A stretch of DNA of 64,000 nucleotides from Cheiracanthium punctorium. Lineage: Eukaryota > Arthropoda > Arachnida > Araneae > Cheiracanthiidae. The notes under the pieces were generated by a model that saw only the letters and a list, made by a program, of their open reading frames with translations, did no database searches and was not told where the DNA came from. The stretch's first letter is position 1, and the number at the start of each line of letters is the position of its first letter. The translations under genes and the position numbers were made by a program. Shown here in pieces: positions 47,255 to 58,871 of this stretch. The stretch covers positions 1,550,001 through 1,614,000 of the forward strand of contig JAWZYV010011619.1 in assembly GCA_038373885.1 (NCBI GenBank). The letters are read 5' to 3'.

Positions 47255-50200
47255 AAATTTGAATGCGTATGTTGTGATTTTCACTCTCTCAACGTTAAGA
47301 CCCCGTGTTCTATGGTAAGCTTTTATTCTCTTGATGCTTTTTATCTCCCCTCTGTATTTGTCGGTCGAATTTGAGAAAAATATACAAACCTTATCAATTT
47401 GTGAAAAAATGATATGGGTAGTTAAAATGGTAAGTTAACTGTTATTTTAAGATCTTACCATATCATTTAGTTTAGTGACACTAAATGGTGGTGATCAATA
47501 ACTGGTCAATAGTGGAGTGACTATTAACCAGTCTAACAAATCAACATTATGTCTGCCCATTGTAACGTGATTCTGAATCCTTATGATACGCATTAACTGA
47601 TACAACAGTTCCTTTCCTATATTTTTTGACACACTGTATAATAAAAGAGCTGGAAAGAATGTGTGCATGTGATGAGAGGGAACAGCTTCGTTATAGTTCT
47701 TTTTCGGCGTTGTTCTGACTTGGCGACAAATCAATGCCGCATTCATTTCAATCCTCATTTGTTTTTGTTTTGTTTTTCATGAGGGATGTCTAATTTTGTG
47801 ATTTCGTGTTATATATTTATAGATTTCGATTTAACTAGAGTTTCACTTGCTTTTCAGTTCGTCAGGGGAGGGCTCTGCCACTCCCTTAACCCTCCTTAGT
47901 TTGTTTATATCATAGCAAATATTGATACGAACAGCAATTTTAAAGCAATTATTAAATATAAAATATTCACAAATTTCACAGCACTAATGCAATGACACTA
48001 AGAAAACATAAAAAAGAGAAATTTGGCGTCTAAAAATAGGGAAACAATGGCTTATCATTGCAATAGAGTCTCATTTAATTCGACAAAACAATTCATCTAA
48101 GAAAAGAGGGCTAATACCGGAGATGTACCGATAAGAGTTCCATCCTTGTGAATGAAGTTACCGGTAAACTTGATGAGGCCAGTAAAACTGAAAACTAGTA
48201 TCTTAAAATGTAAACTTGCAGATTTGAAATTGATTTAACAGGCAATCTCTGCTTGTAAACTTTAATTCAGCTTTTCGACTTCAGATATAATGATTGTGCC
48301 ATTCTTTTTTCCAAAGCTGCTTCAATCATATTTATTACAAAGTCAATCTTCGTGTTATATTTCGGGAAAATTTCCTAAATTTGTAGGGATTTTTATCTCA
48401 GTATTCATCAGTGTATGTATTAAATGGGTTTCAGAACTGCATGCAGTGCATGTTTATAGAAAATGTAACACTGGGTACGTTTTTTAATTTTTTAAAATTT
48501 GTTAATTAATTTAATATATTGAACATATGAAAGGTATTTAATCGCAAATTCATTGCAAATAATTGAAAGTTTATTTAATATTCATATTTCTCTCTAGTAT
48601 TTATTTTTATACTTTTTAAATACATATTAGTTTATTTATTGGAGTTTTCTGATACAAAATTCCTTGATAAAGTCTTTCATTTCTCTTATTTTGAGACTCT
48701 AATAACATCTGCCTGAGAATAAATTCCATTACAATTTCCAGCATTTATCTTTGAAATCATACTTTCCATAAATACAGTTTAATAAGTTATTTGGATTAAA
48801 TACCAGTGTCATGTCTTTTTACTGACTAATTATATCGAAGAGTAATATTTAACAAGTTTTGCTCAGTGAACTATTTCATCGGAAATCGATACTCAGAGCA
48901 AGTTTCCCGATATGTCATATTTCATAACGTACATGACAAGACTGGAAATTATGTGTACAGTCACGTAAATCTTTATGACAGACCAAATGTACGATAAAAA
49001 TTGCTGGAAATTCGCATTTGATGATTATACAATTATAATTTAGTTTCACGGATTAATTGTTATGAAACGATCCAAAGTAAATTATATCTTCGCATCAAGT
49101 TATCACTGTATCGCACAACATAATAACAGCATTCATTTTCAAGAATATTAAGTAAAAATATGAATAAAAGTTATTTATTCGTTTCCTAACTATTTAAGTT
49201 TAGAGTGAAAAAATGAAGTTTCAGTACAATATGAAATATTTAGAATATTTTAACTCAAAGACCAATGCTGGCAATTCTTCATGTGTTCCATCTTCTGCGG
49301 TGTTGTCGTCTTCTAATCCATAAATTGCTGTTGCTTATTATGAACACAGATTTTTAAATTTTGCTTGCGTAAATTAAAAAAGATTGGTCCCTTAATAAAG
49401 TAAATGAATGTATGTCTAAACGAAAAAACGCCCTGGTCACTTGTCTTATGATATGGTTTTAAAAAAAGCATGGTTTTAAGTGAGAAATATTTTAGCTTCT
49501 ATATTATTGCGAACTTTTAAAAGTGCTGAAGTGGGGGGGGGCTGTATTAATTTCTTTAAAATGATTCAACATGGTATTTATTTGTCTATATAACTGTATA
49601 CACACTGACGGTAGTGAGTTAATTAATGATGTAAAGCTATTTAATTTGTAATTTGACTCTACCTTGTCACTAAATAAAACTTCTCAATTTATGATTAAAA
49701 AACAAACAATACTGATTCTCAAAGCAAAAGAGTTTAATAAGTTACATCTCCTCCGTCATAAATCGTGTACCACTCCACAACTCTACTCCAAGCCTCCGTT
49801 AAATCCTAATTACCCTCTCAGGAATGACATTACCCTTCAACTCCCCCCCTCCCCCCATCGTCGCATCGGAAAAACATTTTTTTTAAACACCCGAAGTCGA
49901 AAACAAATTCAAAGAACGAAAACAATCGTTCCGAAGCGAAGGAATAAACAACGAGACAGTTAGACCGACGAATAATTCTCGCCCACTCTCTCTCTCTTTC
50001 TTAAATAAGATTTAAAGCAATCACAAGGAGGCAAGAGTACACTTCTTTTACCAGGAAATGCCTTTATGATGAGGACCATTGTTTAAGCTGCTTCATCTTC
50101 AGCTATGTTCGACTCTCTGCGATGTCATCCTCCCTCAAGTCGTTCCTCAAGAGCAGAAGGGTTCCGCCTACTGCCCCCCTCTTTTTGATCGACCCTGGAA

Positions 50201-50507
50201 TGGATGATGTATGAGGCTGCCCCAGATATCTAAAATAGGGTCGTTTTCAAATGCTCTTTAATCTGTGTTGGGATTTTTTTTTCTTCTTTCTCATTCTGCT
50301 TTAAATGACAAGAGAATAGCATTAACCTATTTCCATCCATGAGATTGAAGAAAATTATTGTATTTATATTTTTAAAAGAATTCCTTTCGGGATTTCTGAA
50401 GCGGATTCCGTTGCTTCATGCGGTGCAGTGAGTGACTTGTTTTGCGTTTTCTTCGAAAATAAAGGTAAATTAATAAAATACTCAACGCAGAAAAAAAAAT
50501 CTGAAAC
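47255..50507. other. Gene-free stretch
   Basis: An orphan mariner-like end (TTTTTTGACACACTG, last base 47636, then TA) is present. The Arg/Lys/Pro-rich ORF at 49664-49963 spans C-runs and has no motif. GC-richer sequence at 49750-50230 is unexplained. Confidence 0.45.
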
Positions 50508-50715
50508 ATTTTTTTTTTCAAATAGCGGGCCTTAACAATGCCTTGGAGGCATTGGCCGCTACTAAGGCCGGAGTTGTTGGTCAATTTATTATGGGAGAAC
50601 CTGGTAGCTAGACCAACGTTGCCCCTATCAAGGGACGGACACAATGACATCCACGCCCAGTCGGGGATCAAACCTCGACCGCCTGGAGTTGAACCTACAA
50701 TACAATCCGTTCAGC
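50508..50715 (-). mobile_element. Probable SINE with poly-A tail
   Basis: On the minus strand the sequence starts near 50715. It has two B-box-like motifs (GGTTCAACTCC and GGTTTGATCCC) followed by CCGACTGGGCGTGGATG, then a unique body, and ends in a run of ten A (50510-50519 as T on plus). GC content is far above the flanks. The layout suggests a tRNA-related SINE. The A box is weak, so the promoter assignment is tentative. Confidence 0.5.
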
Positions 50716-50829
50716 CTATTAAATTTTAAATACGCACTGAAGTGCTATAAATTGAGAGCGTATCATAAGCCAAGAGTTATGCCTATTATTCTTCTTTATT
50801 CCATTAGGTTGGAAAGTGCATCTTTATTC

Positions 50830-51194
50830 ATGAGTGTGCTTTATTTTGTTTTCTTCTTCGTTTCATAAAACACTTCATTGAAATCAAAATTTACGTTAAA
50901 TTCGTCGACTAAAACTGTTATACCATCTTCGCCAAGCATATTCAAATTATATTTAACTTTCAAAGAAAGCGCATTATAGTCCATGAATGTGTCGTGTTTG
51001 TCTTTCTTGTTCTATAAAACACTTGAAATATTTATTCAAATCGCCTACTAAAAATGTTTCACAAACTACCCCAGACATGTTCTTAGAATACTTCACGTTT
51101 ATAAATACTATTTGAAAAGCATATCATAATCCATGACTGTACCGTATTTCTTTTCCTTGTTGCATAAAACACTTCTTTGGAATTGAAATCTGTA
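50830..51194 (+). repeat. Degenerate tandem repeat, ~150 bp period, interrupted
   Basis: The anchor ATAAAACACTT recurs at 50865, 51014 and 51164 (149-150 bp spacing), each preceded by TTCTT and followed by AAATC and ACTAAAA-type blocks. The third unit is cut at a TTAA (51195). A related unit (TTGTTAAATAGAACAGTTCT) reappears at about 56246 beyond 5 kb of transposon-rich sequence. Confidence 0.75.
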
Positions 51195-51235
51195 TTAACC
51201 CTTTATAAGACCGGGGTAAGATACTTACCACCTAC
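51195..51235. mobile_element. Orphan piggyBac-like terminus
   Basis: TTAA (51195-51198) is followed by CCCTTTATAAGACCGGGG and then a TAAG/CTTA inverted motif, as at the ends of piggyBac-type elements. It lies inside a tandem repeat unit at a position where sister units have GTTAAA. The partner terminus was not identified. Confidence 0.5.
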
Positions 51236-53062
51236 GGTCAATTAAACATAGAAATCCATTATCATTAGTGAATTTTCTGATTTTTGTTTAAAGTTTGATT
51301 TTGTTTTATGTACCCAAAAATCTAGATGCAGATTTTTGGGTACTTAATTTTTCCACCAAACTTGACTATAAATCATCAAAATTTGCAAACCTTGGCGACT
51401 TTCAACATTTTATTCTCTGTCCCCACACAAGGAGCTTTCTGAGAACTCTATTGAAAAATGCAACAAAAATGCGTCGACTTCCATAAATTATGTCAACAGA
51501 AAATACCGGAGTGAACGAAAAAAAAAAAAAAAAAAGTGTCAAAAATTATATCAACTTGTTCAATTTCAGACAAATCTGCGGAAAACAATCTTCTTCAATC
51601 TCCTCAATTTATAATGAAAATTTCGAAACGTATTTTTATTTTTTGTTTTATTATTTTCAAAAATGAAGGCCGGAATATGGAAGATGGCTGATAAGGTGAA
51701 AGTTTGAGATACTGGCCTCCGATGGTTGATCGTGGTTGCTAATGGTTGATCTAATTATCTGGAGTTTCGAGTGGATTTCTTTAGATATAAGGTGAATACC
51801 CATTATAACCAGCTAGAAACTCCCCCGCAAAAAACGCAACTCTCCTAAGCGGATATCCCACGTGTAGGTTTGCTTTAAACGCTATACATACATACAAAAG
51901 TGAAGGCAACGTGTCAGAATATTATGAGCATATACGTTATAACAAACAAAAATATATTTATAATGATTTCATTCAAAATGAATTTAGCTTAATTAATATA
52001 AGTCACTCAAGAGAGATTGAATTTTTAACTGCATTTAATTTTGGAAAATGCCTTTCCTACTAAATATGTTTTCTTTTTCTTTTTTTGCGGCAAGTCAGAT
52101 TAAGCGATACTTTTTTTTTTCCCTTACATCCGAAACAAAAATTTTATTTGCCGAAGCATTCAACCAGATTATAAAATAGAAATGATTAAATATAATTAAG
52201 TTATGACTGCCTTCGAGACACTTCTTTTAAAAGTAAAATTTTAGTTTTAATCAAAAGTCCGGGTATCTAATTGAAATTGGTTACAAAACTAAGAATTTTA
52301 ATGCAGTTTCAATTAAATTTAATGTGAACTTCGGAATGCTGGGAAATTTAAGTGAAATTTTGGTATAAAATTGCATTTTTCAAACACCATCCCGTAACGA
52401 ATTCTAATAAATTTTATTTAGTAATACTCATTTGGTGCATTACTGATTTACTCATCTGCGTTATTATTCAAAGTATTTTAAAGAGTTGTAATTTTTATGA
52501 AGGTAAAACAATTTTTATATGAAACCTAGTTATATTTTTGCCTAAAAACACCATTTTCGAAGAAGAAAAGGGTCATAAAATTAGTAAATAATCACAGAAA
52601 GTTTACACAGCTGTAATGTTCTAAGTATCCTGGGAAAATTTTAAATTAAGATTTTAAACATTTTATGAAATACCACATTGAACATGAAAAAAAAAATTAC
52701 GAAAAACGTTATTTTTGCGAAAGATCGATAAGATATTCACTTTAAAAAAGAAATGTAAATAGTATGTTTAAGTGTTTGAGAGTAATAAATTAGCATGTTG
52801 CACAACTCGTTCACTTTTTTAGTGACTATTAGCGTAAATACGGGTTAGGAGACCTTAGAAATTCCCCCACGGAGGGAATCATCACTCTCGGCATAGATAC
52901 CTCGTGTGGAGCTCATTTCTAAAATCAAATCAAATTTACGGCCTATTAAACTCAGACTTTTCACTTTTTATTGAAATTTCACACATAATTTCTTTTGTAA
53001 CTGTCTTCTAACTATCGTAGAAACAAAAAGAGTTTTGGTATCAAAATATTATAAACTAGGGC
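51236..53062. other. Unannotated stretch
   Basis: May include the body of the orphan piggyBac-like element (up to about 51.9 kb). A 19-A run lies at about 51518-51536. No coding signal. Confidence 0.45.
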
Positions 53063-53099
53063 TTTGCTTATCTTATAACCTAATATTATAAGATAAGCA

Positions 53100-53134
<35 letters not shown>
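53063..53134. repeat. 15-bp hairpin adjoining a (TA)n microsatellite
   Basis: TTTGCTTATCTTATA (53063-53077) and its exact complement (53087-53101) form a hairpin, immediately followed by about 15 TA repeats (53104-53134). Confidence 0.92.
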
Positions 53135-53136
<2 letters not shown>

Positions 53137-53461
53137 CGTAGTATGTTAAATCCACAGGATGTTCTAAATATTCTTATATCTAAAAATATTATCGCGTTTA
53201 AGGATCGTGCACAAATTATGAAAGAAGATAACCTAATTCCTCTATTGGACTAATTTAAATAACTAGGAAATTTTTGTACGAGGGTTGTATAAAAATTTGA
53301 ATTTGGTTTTTATTTAGATATAATATCCTAAAAGTTAAATCAATATTATAAATTTCTATCCCTTATTTTACGTAACTTTCTAATTTATTGGATTTGCCTA
53401 TGACAAATATTTAAAGAATAAAAGCCTTGGTCAGTGTTTTTTTCGGGGGAGCGGAACCCTG
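53135..53461. mobile_element. Mariner-type MITE relic, copy 1 of a second family
   Basis: Matches 58600-58869 in the same order: 'GTATAA.AAATT', 'TTTATTTAGAT', 'TACGTAACTTT.TAATTTATT', 'TATGACAAATATTTAA'/'AATGACTAATATTTAA', 'GTCAGTG.TTTTT'. The right end is ...GGAACCCTG (53461) followed by TA. The left end is lost in or near the TA microsatellite. Confidence 0.7.
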
Positions 53462-53463
53462 TA

Positions 53464-54204
53464 TACAACAAATGTAATAAGTGACATCAGCAATACTGTC
53501 ATCATTAAAAATATGACGAAGCATTGCTTCTGAAAAACGCCAAAGTAACGTTAAAAAAAAAGGCACTTTAATTTAAAAAGGATATATTTAATTATCGAAA
53601 TACTATATAGTGCATGCAGCGTATAGAGCATGCAGTGTATTTGTATAGCGTTGTATTGCTTATAGTACCCGTTGTAGCCTATGCGATTAATTTTCGTTAC
53701 AACTTTCGCTTTGACCGAGTGTTTAGGTTATCCGAGTTAGTCTTGGTCCACATTAACTCGGATAATAGGGACTCTGTTGCACGTATACATATGTACGTTG
53801 AGACGTTACCTCAAAAGTAGTCAAAATGGATTGACGGTCGGTGAAAGTAGATCCCACTAAGTACATAAGTAAGTGATAAATACATACTTAATGCACGTAG
53901 GGTGAGATGTCATGCCGAAATTTGTAAAAGTAAATTAATGAACCGTCAAAATCTATTTTTACATCAGATTTCATTAAGGAATTCTTTTCTGAGATTACAA
54001 TATCTCCTTCATTTTGTACAAAGAAGTGAAGAGGATACATTGTTTTGATATGTTATCAAAAATCTAAAAAAAAAATGTAATATTATTTGGGCAAATTTGC
54101 ATCTAGAATACACAATTTTTACAGCTTTTAAAGATTATTGCATGACAACTGCCATAATGATGTATTGATGTACTGTATGAAATTAAATATTTATTTTATT
54201 TAAC
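53464..54204. other. Unannotated AT-rich stretch
   Basis: No recognisable feature; the ORF at 53614-53820 has no known motif. Confidence 0.45.
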
Positions 54205-56192
54205 ACTAGCTGCGTGCCCGTTCTTCGCACGGTAGGAAACGAAAATTTTCCTTACATGTGTAATTTGAAATTATTCGTGATGTGGAATTAAAAAAAAAAA
54301 AAAAAAAAAGAGCAAAATTATTTGACTCTTAATGTAAAGTTTGTGTCATGAGTACTAACCTGATCATTGCAGTATAATGACTCAAAAAACTACGTCAGTG
54401 TCATTCACTATCAAAAAAGTGCAAAGCTTAATGGTTTGCAGAGAACTCCTGGCTTTCAAAATGTCTTATTTCTACATAATACTGTTTTTTAGGCTCAAGT
54501 TGTAGCATTAAATACCTAAGACACTACATGAAATGGAGCACCATTTATTTCTTTCCGAACATGTACCATATAAGGAAATTATTGTAATCATGAAAAAATT
54601 CGACTTCGAGATTTTGGTACATTTACACGTTTTGAGGTCTTCTGAATTCATTTATGCTATTTTCAAGAGAATTTTTTAAAATAGCTGCGCACCCGCTCTT
54701 CATACGGGAAGAAGGGAATATTTTACTACTAAAATCATATCTGCATGTGACAAAACAGAATTTCATTTTTAAAAAAGTTCAAGTAATCTCCTCTGTTGAA
54801 ATTACTGCGGGATATATTAACGCAAATTAGAATTACTTTTCATTTAGTTGGTTGTAAGACAACCGTTGAAAAAGGATAAACACTTTGAATTTCATGAAAT
54901 ATTTATTAACGTGGTACATTGCGATTTATTCATATTATCTTTACAAATCTAATAATACTACCTATTACGTACATTAATACTATCTATACTCGCTTCTCCC
55001 TCTTCAAGGCTCCCTTAAAAGAAACAGCTTAGGATACCCCGGTAGATTGAGGGAGTTAATTTCGATATTTCGCATAATTGTTTTCAAACGGTATCATTAA
55101 ATGTTTGCGTTGGACCTTTATGGAGTATCGTAATTCAACGTTAAAATAAAACTATACTCGCAACCTGCATGCGTATGTTAGGCAACGCCTGCGCTAAATT
55201 AAATGCCAAAAGTAAAAATAGTAAATAGAAAAATTTTAATATATCGCGCTTTGAAATGAACTTTGTAACTTTTAAAATGAACATTTTCAGCGCCGTGAAA
55301 ACATTTCAATTTTTAAATAAGCACCGGATTAAAATACCACTTCTAAAAATAATAATCGTGAATTTCTTAGTTTATTTCTACAGTAAATTTTGATCAAAAT
55401 ATCGTCTCCCTGTGTTGAAAATAGAGCTGGAATAAATGAATTAAAATTATGGCGTAATTTTTACGTATCTTAAAGCATTTGACGTCATAGATCCTCACTT
55501 GCGAATTGAAATTCTGATATCCCATTTAAAAACTCGATTGGTTGAAAAAACCCTTTTTTCTAATCCTTTCTGTGGCAACAACCGAACATAAATTCTCGTG
55601 CCGTGATCGCAATGTAATGAATGGCGTAAGATCGCTTTGATGCTATTAAATTCTAAACATTAGGCTGCATTAAAATTCGTAAAAATTCATCTAATTTACA
55701 TAATTTTTTCGTTTTTATTTTAAAAGAGGGAGAAAAGAATGTTTCACGATTTGTCAAAATATCTAAAAGTTATGACGGATAGAATTCAAGATGCGACAGT
55801 TTTAAAATTATTTTACGAAAAAAAATCGCGAAGCAGATGTTTAGTAAAAAAATTCCTAAAAATCGGTAAATCATGTTACGTATTCAGAACAAACTGTTTT
55901 TAAAAGAAAATTTCTTCTTCTATCCGATGATACAAATGCCGTTTTGCTGCGAGCGTAATTTCCGCCGTTATTACGAATTAGGTGAGAAAAAATGCCAAAA
56001 ATGGCATAAAACATAAAATAAAAAAAAATCTAGGTCGAATTTTGAAAAAATCGCTTCGAGATGCACAACTACATATTTACATCTTCCCGAGTACCAAATT
56101 TGGTGTTTCTAGGTGTAGCCGTTTGTCCGTAACGCTGCCGACAGACACACACACACACACACACAGACACCTTCTTTTATAATAAGTAGAGA
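54205..56192 (+). mobile_element. RTE-like non-LTR retrotransposon derivative, no ORF, about 2 kb
   Basis: The left edge ACTAGCTGCGTGCCCGTTCT is the style of 5' start seen in many arthropod RTE-type elements. The right edge has a typical RTE 3' UTR: ACCAAATTTGGTGTTTCTAG, then GCCGTTTGTCCGTAACG, a (CA)n run (56145-56164), CTTCTTTTATAATAAGTAGA and GATT. A second, diverged copy of the 5' start (AGCTGCGCACCCGCTCTTCA) lies at 54683, so the element has two 5' modules or is two nested copies. No endonuclease or reverse transcriptase coding sequence remains. The family name is from memory of such termini. Confidence 0.65.
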
Positions 56193-56220
56193 TTATCAGT
56201 ACACTAATTCTATTAATCTC

Positions 56221-56420
56221 CTATTAAAATAAGTCCTTGAGTGCGCCGTATTTGTTTTCCTTGTTAAATAGAACAGTTCTTCAGAATTAAAAACTATATT
56301 AAAATCTCATACTAAAACTGTTTTACAATCTTTGCCGGACATTATGGGCGTATTCTAAGTATAGTTTACACCTTTTTATACTAATATAGACATTTTTATA
56401 CACATCACTAAATATTCTCA
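56221..56420 (+). repeat. Further unit of the ~150 bp tandem repeat
   Basis: Blocks CCGTATTTGTTTTCCTTGTT, AGAATTAAAAACT, ACTAAAACTGTTTTACAATC and TTTGCCGGACAT match units at 50830-51190. This suggests the two parts were once contiguous and were split by insertions. Confidence 0.65.
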
Positions 56421-56474
56421 TTAAATAAAAACTAATGAATGACTCACTGTAATTGGCAGTAAGTCTTCTGTCCA

Positions 56475-56587
56475 CGCCAAATACAGAAGACTCGCCAAAT
56501 CTTCTGTATTTGGCGAGTATTTGTCAAAACTTGCCTGTATTTGGCGATTTTCGACAACTACTCGCCAAATATAGAAGATTTTCCCAA
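56475..56587. repeat. Cluster of CGCCAAATAYAGAAG motifs in both orientations
   Basis: CGCCAAATACAGAAG (56475-56489) and its perfect reverse complement (56501-56515) form a 15-bp hairpin whose loop itself holds CTCGCCAAAT. Further copies lie at 56534-56547 (CCTGTATTTGGCGA) and 56571-56587 (CTCGCCAAATATAGAAG). The ORF spanning this block (56453-56710) is a by-product of the repeats. Confidence 0.85.
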
Positions 56588-56965
56588 TCTACTTTCAGTT
56601 TTGTTGACTTTCTTGAACCAAAGTTGGCGAGAAATCACCAAAAATGGCCAGCGATGGCAACTTTTGATGTTTTAATAAATCTCCACAATCTGACAACCCT
56701 TGAAAAGTGATTCGTCGTTTTGGAAGATAGAAAAAATTTCCAAGTTTTAAATTAATAGCACTCAAGTGCTTAGAAAAATATACATATATATTATTATTAT
56801 TTTTTTAATTTTGATATTCAACCCATCAATTACTTCCACAAGAATTTATCGTCTCTGTATTTTTTCCCAATCTTTACACAATATTTTTTCACACTACAGA
56901 AGATTGCGAAAATGTATAATCTACCGGAACATGTTTAAGAGCCAAAAGTAGCGTTTGTCACTTAC

Positions 56966-57116
56966 TCGTCTTCTATATAAAACATGTGGCTATCAGCTGT
57001 CAGACATTTTCCCTTAAAGGAGAACGTGTCTTTCTCTATCTTGACTGGCGGGTGGTATCCTTTCTGGAACCATGTACCTGTCCATCTGGAGGGGAATTCG
57101 CAGCTCTTCTCTGAAG
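56966..57116 (-). CDS. Internal exon of a conserved arthropod secreted protein (DUF7042-7045-like), 151 bp
   Basis: On the minus strand the exon lies between an acceptor (GTCTTTTAG, AG at 57118-57117) and a strong donor (GTAAGTG, 56965-56959). It starts in phase 1 and ends in phase 2, and is open for 49 complete codons. The peptide has SEKSCEFPSRWTGTWFQKG, then PPVKIEKDTFSFKGKCL and SHMFYIED. This matches my memory of the pattern CxFPxxWxGxWFQxG...GxC near the N-terminus of an insect and arachnid family of large, Cys-rich, probably secreted proteins of unknown function (DUF7042 to DUF7045 domains). The two cysteines are likely disulfide partners in an extracellular domain. The residues just before CEFP are those expected shortly after a signal peptide. 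GC content and codon use stand out from the AT-rich flanks. Function is unknown; the other exons were not firmly located, so this is a partial gene. Confidence 0.85.
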
Positions 57117-57250
57117 CTAAAAGACAAAAGAGATAACTTTGTTAAAATATAGTTTTGAATCTAGCTACGCATTTATTTATTTCAATATCTGAATTCTGAT
57201 CTTCTGATTTTCCTTAGCGTTACTATCGCTGCTTGTTTTTTTCAAATATG

Positions 57251-57981
57251 CGGGGTGTACCAAAAAGATGGTAGAACACATTCATTCTTTAGCCATTAGA
57301 GATAGGTGTGCGTTGTAAATTGAAAGAAAAATGTTCAAAATAAGGTAGAAAGACTACGGTGAGAAAATATTTTTCTTGTTAATTTACAAAAAGTGACACT
57401 TTTTTAAATTTGCATGCGACTCCTGTACAAAAAATTCCTAGTTAGTGAAACGTGCCCCAAATTCTAATGCAGTGATGTAAAAAAAGTGAGACGTCTATCT
57501 TAAAATCAGTTAGAGATATGAAGATAAATATATGCTGACTTAAACGACTTTTCAGAAGAGTTCAAAGGGAAAATAAAAAACTTCGGATGATTCCGCTTCA
57601 GCGGTCGTGCAGAAATTAAGAAATAAAATAATTCCTTTCACTCTAGCAATAAATATTTACATTCGAATTCATGTATAGTCCCTGGAAATCTTGGTTTAAA
57701 GATACCTCTTAAAGAGAAATTTTATGATGAAAGGTTGAAACACTTTCTATATCTCCTCATTAGTGTGTGGGATCCATTTTATTAATCAGAATTATTATTT
57801 TTTTGTAGCGGTTTTTATAAAAATAAGAAAAAGTATCACTTTTTGAACGTTAATGAGAGGGATTTTTGCTTAATGTTGTCTTCCTTTCTACCATATTTTG
57901 AACAGGTTTTCATTTTATATCGCCTACGTGTATCTAATGAATAAAGAATGAACCACGTTACCAACTTTTTGGAGCACTCTG
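57251..57981. mobile_element. Mariner-type MITE, copy 2 of the 'CAGGGTGTCCCAAAAA' family, 731 bp
   Basis: The left end CGGGGTGTACCAAAAAGATG and the reverse-complemented right end CAGAGTGCTCCAAAAAGTTG extend through GGTA...TTCATTCTTTA.CCATTAGA, giving imperfect terminal inverted repeats of about 55 bp. It aligns with 5125-5841. It sits 134 bp upstream (in the gene's direction) of the minus-strand exon, so it is probably intronic. No transposase remains. Confidence 0.8.
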
Positions 57982-58327
57982 CACTAGATCTTCATTCGGA
58001 TCATCTGATTTGCACAAACGATAACGCATAGAATAATTGAGTAATAAGCATTGTACCTAAATTTTTGCTTCACCAATCTGCATCACTTACCAAAGAGCCA
58101 CAAATATACACCTTAAAATTAAAATTTTGGATTCGGATAATAAGGATAAGAAGGAAATAGTAAGGAGCAACATAAATGAAAGAGTTAAAAAAAAGTTTTT
58201 GCTTTTCAAGCATTAACGATTTAATGCAGTATTGGAAGTCTTTTTATTTTTTTTTCACTAACTAAACATCATTCGTATGGAAACCAAGTATAATGTATTT
58301 TTAATAAGTTTATGCAGAGGGGATATT

Positions 58328-58585
58328 ATAATATGATACATGAAATAATTTTTGATTGATTACCTAACAATAATACATATATAGTATACATAAAGGTTGT
58401 GCCAAAAACACTGACCTAGACCTTCACCCTAGACAAATACTATAAATTATTAAGTTGATATGATAATATGATACATGAAATAATTTTTGATTGATTACCT
58501 AACAATAATGCATATACAGTATACATAAAAGTTGTACCAAAAACACTGACCGATACTTCAAAATAGACAAATACTATAAATTACA
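58328..58585 (+). repeat. Tandem duplication, 135 bp period x 2
   Basis: ATAATATGATACATGAAATA ... TTTTGATTGATTACCTAACA ... GTATACATAAA(A/G)GTTGT ... CCAAAAACACTGACC ... GACAAATACTATAAATTA occurs at 58328-58462 and again from 58463. Divergence is low except near the 3' side. It duplicates the left end of the MITE below. Confidence 0.9.
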
Positions 58586-58869
58586 ATGTTACATAAAATG
58601 AGGTACATAGTTTTACGGTATCAATGCATCATGATATTGTACATCACTTTCTTCATGAATGAGGAACATTTCAGTAATTGTTAATGTTTTCGCTCGGGAG
58701 CCGTATAAGAAATTAAATTTTGTATTTATTTAGATTTAGTGTCCTGGAAATTTTAACCGATATCATAAAATTGTAAGCCTTTTCTTACGTAACTTTATAA
58801 TTTATTGTACACGTCAATGACTAATATTTAATGAAAACAAGCCCAAGGCAGTGATTTTTGGACAGAGTG
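58395..58869. mobile_element. Mariner-type MITE, copy 2 of the second family, with duplicated left end
   Basis: The left terminus reads GGTTGTGCCAAAAACACTGACC (about 58396) and is repeated at about 58530 by the tandem duplication. The reverse-complemented right terminus reads CACTCTGTCCAAAAATCACTGCC, ending at 58869 next to TA (58870-58871). The body matches 53135-53461. No ORF. Confidence 0.7.
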
Positions 58870-58871
58870 TA

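Noticed and set aside
49664..49963. 99-codon basic, proline-containing ORF
   Set aside because: Spans C-runs and T-runs, no conserved motif, and composition changes along its length.
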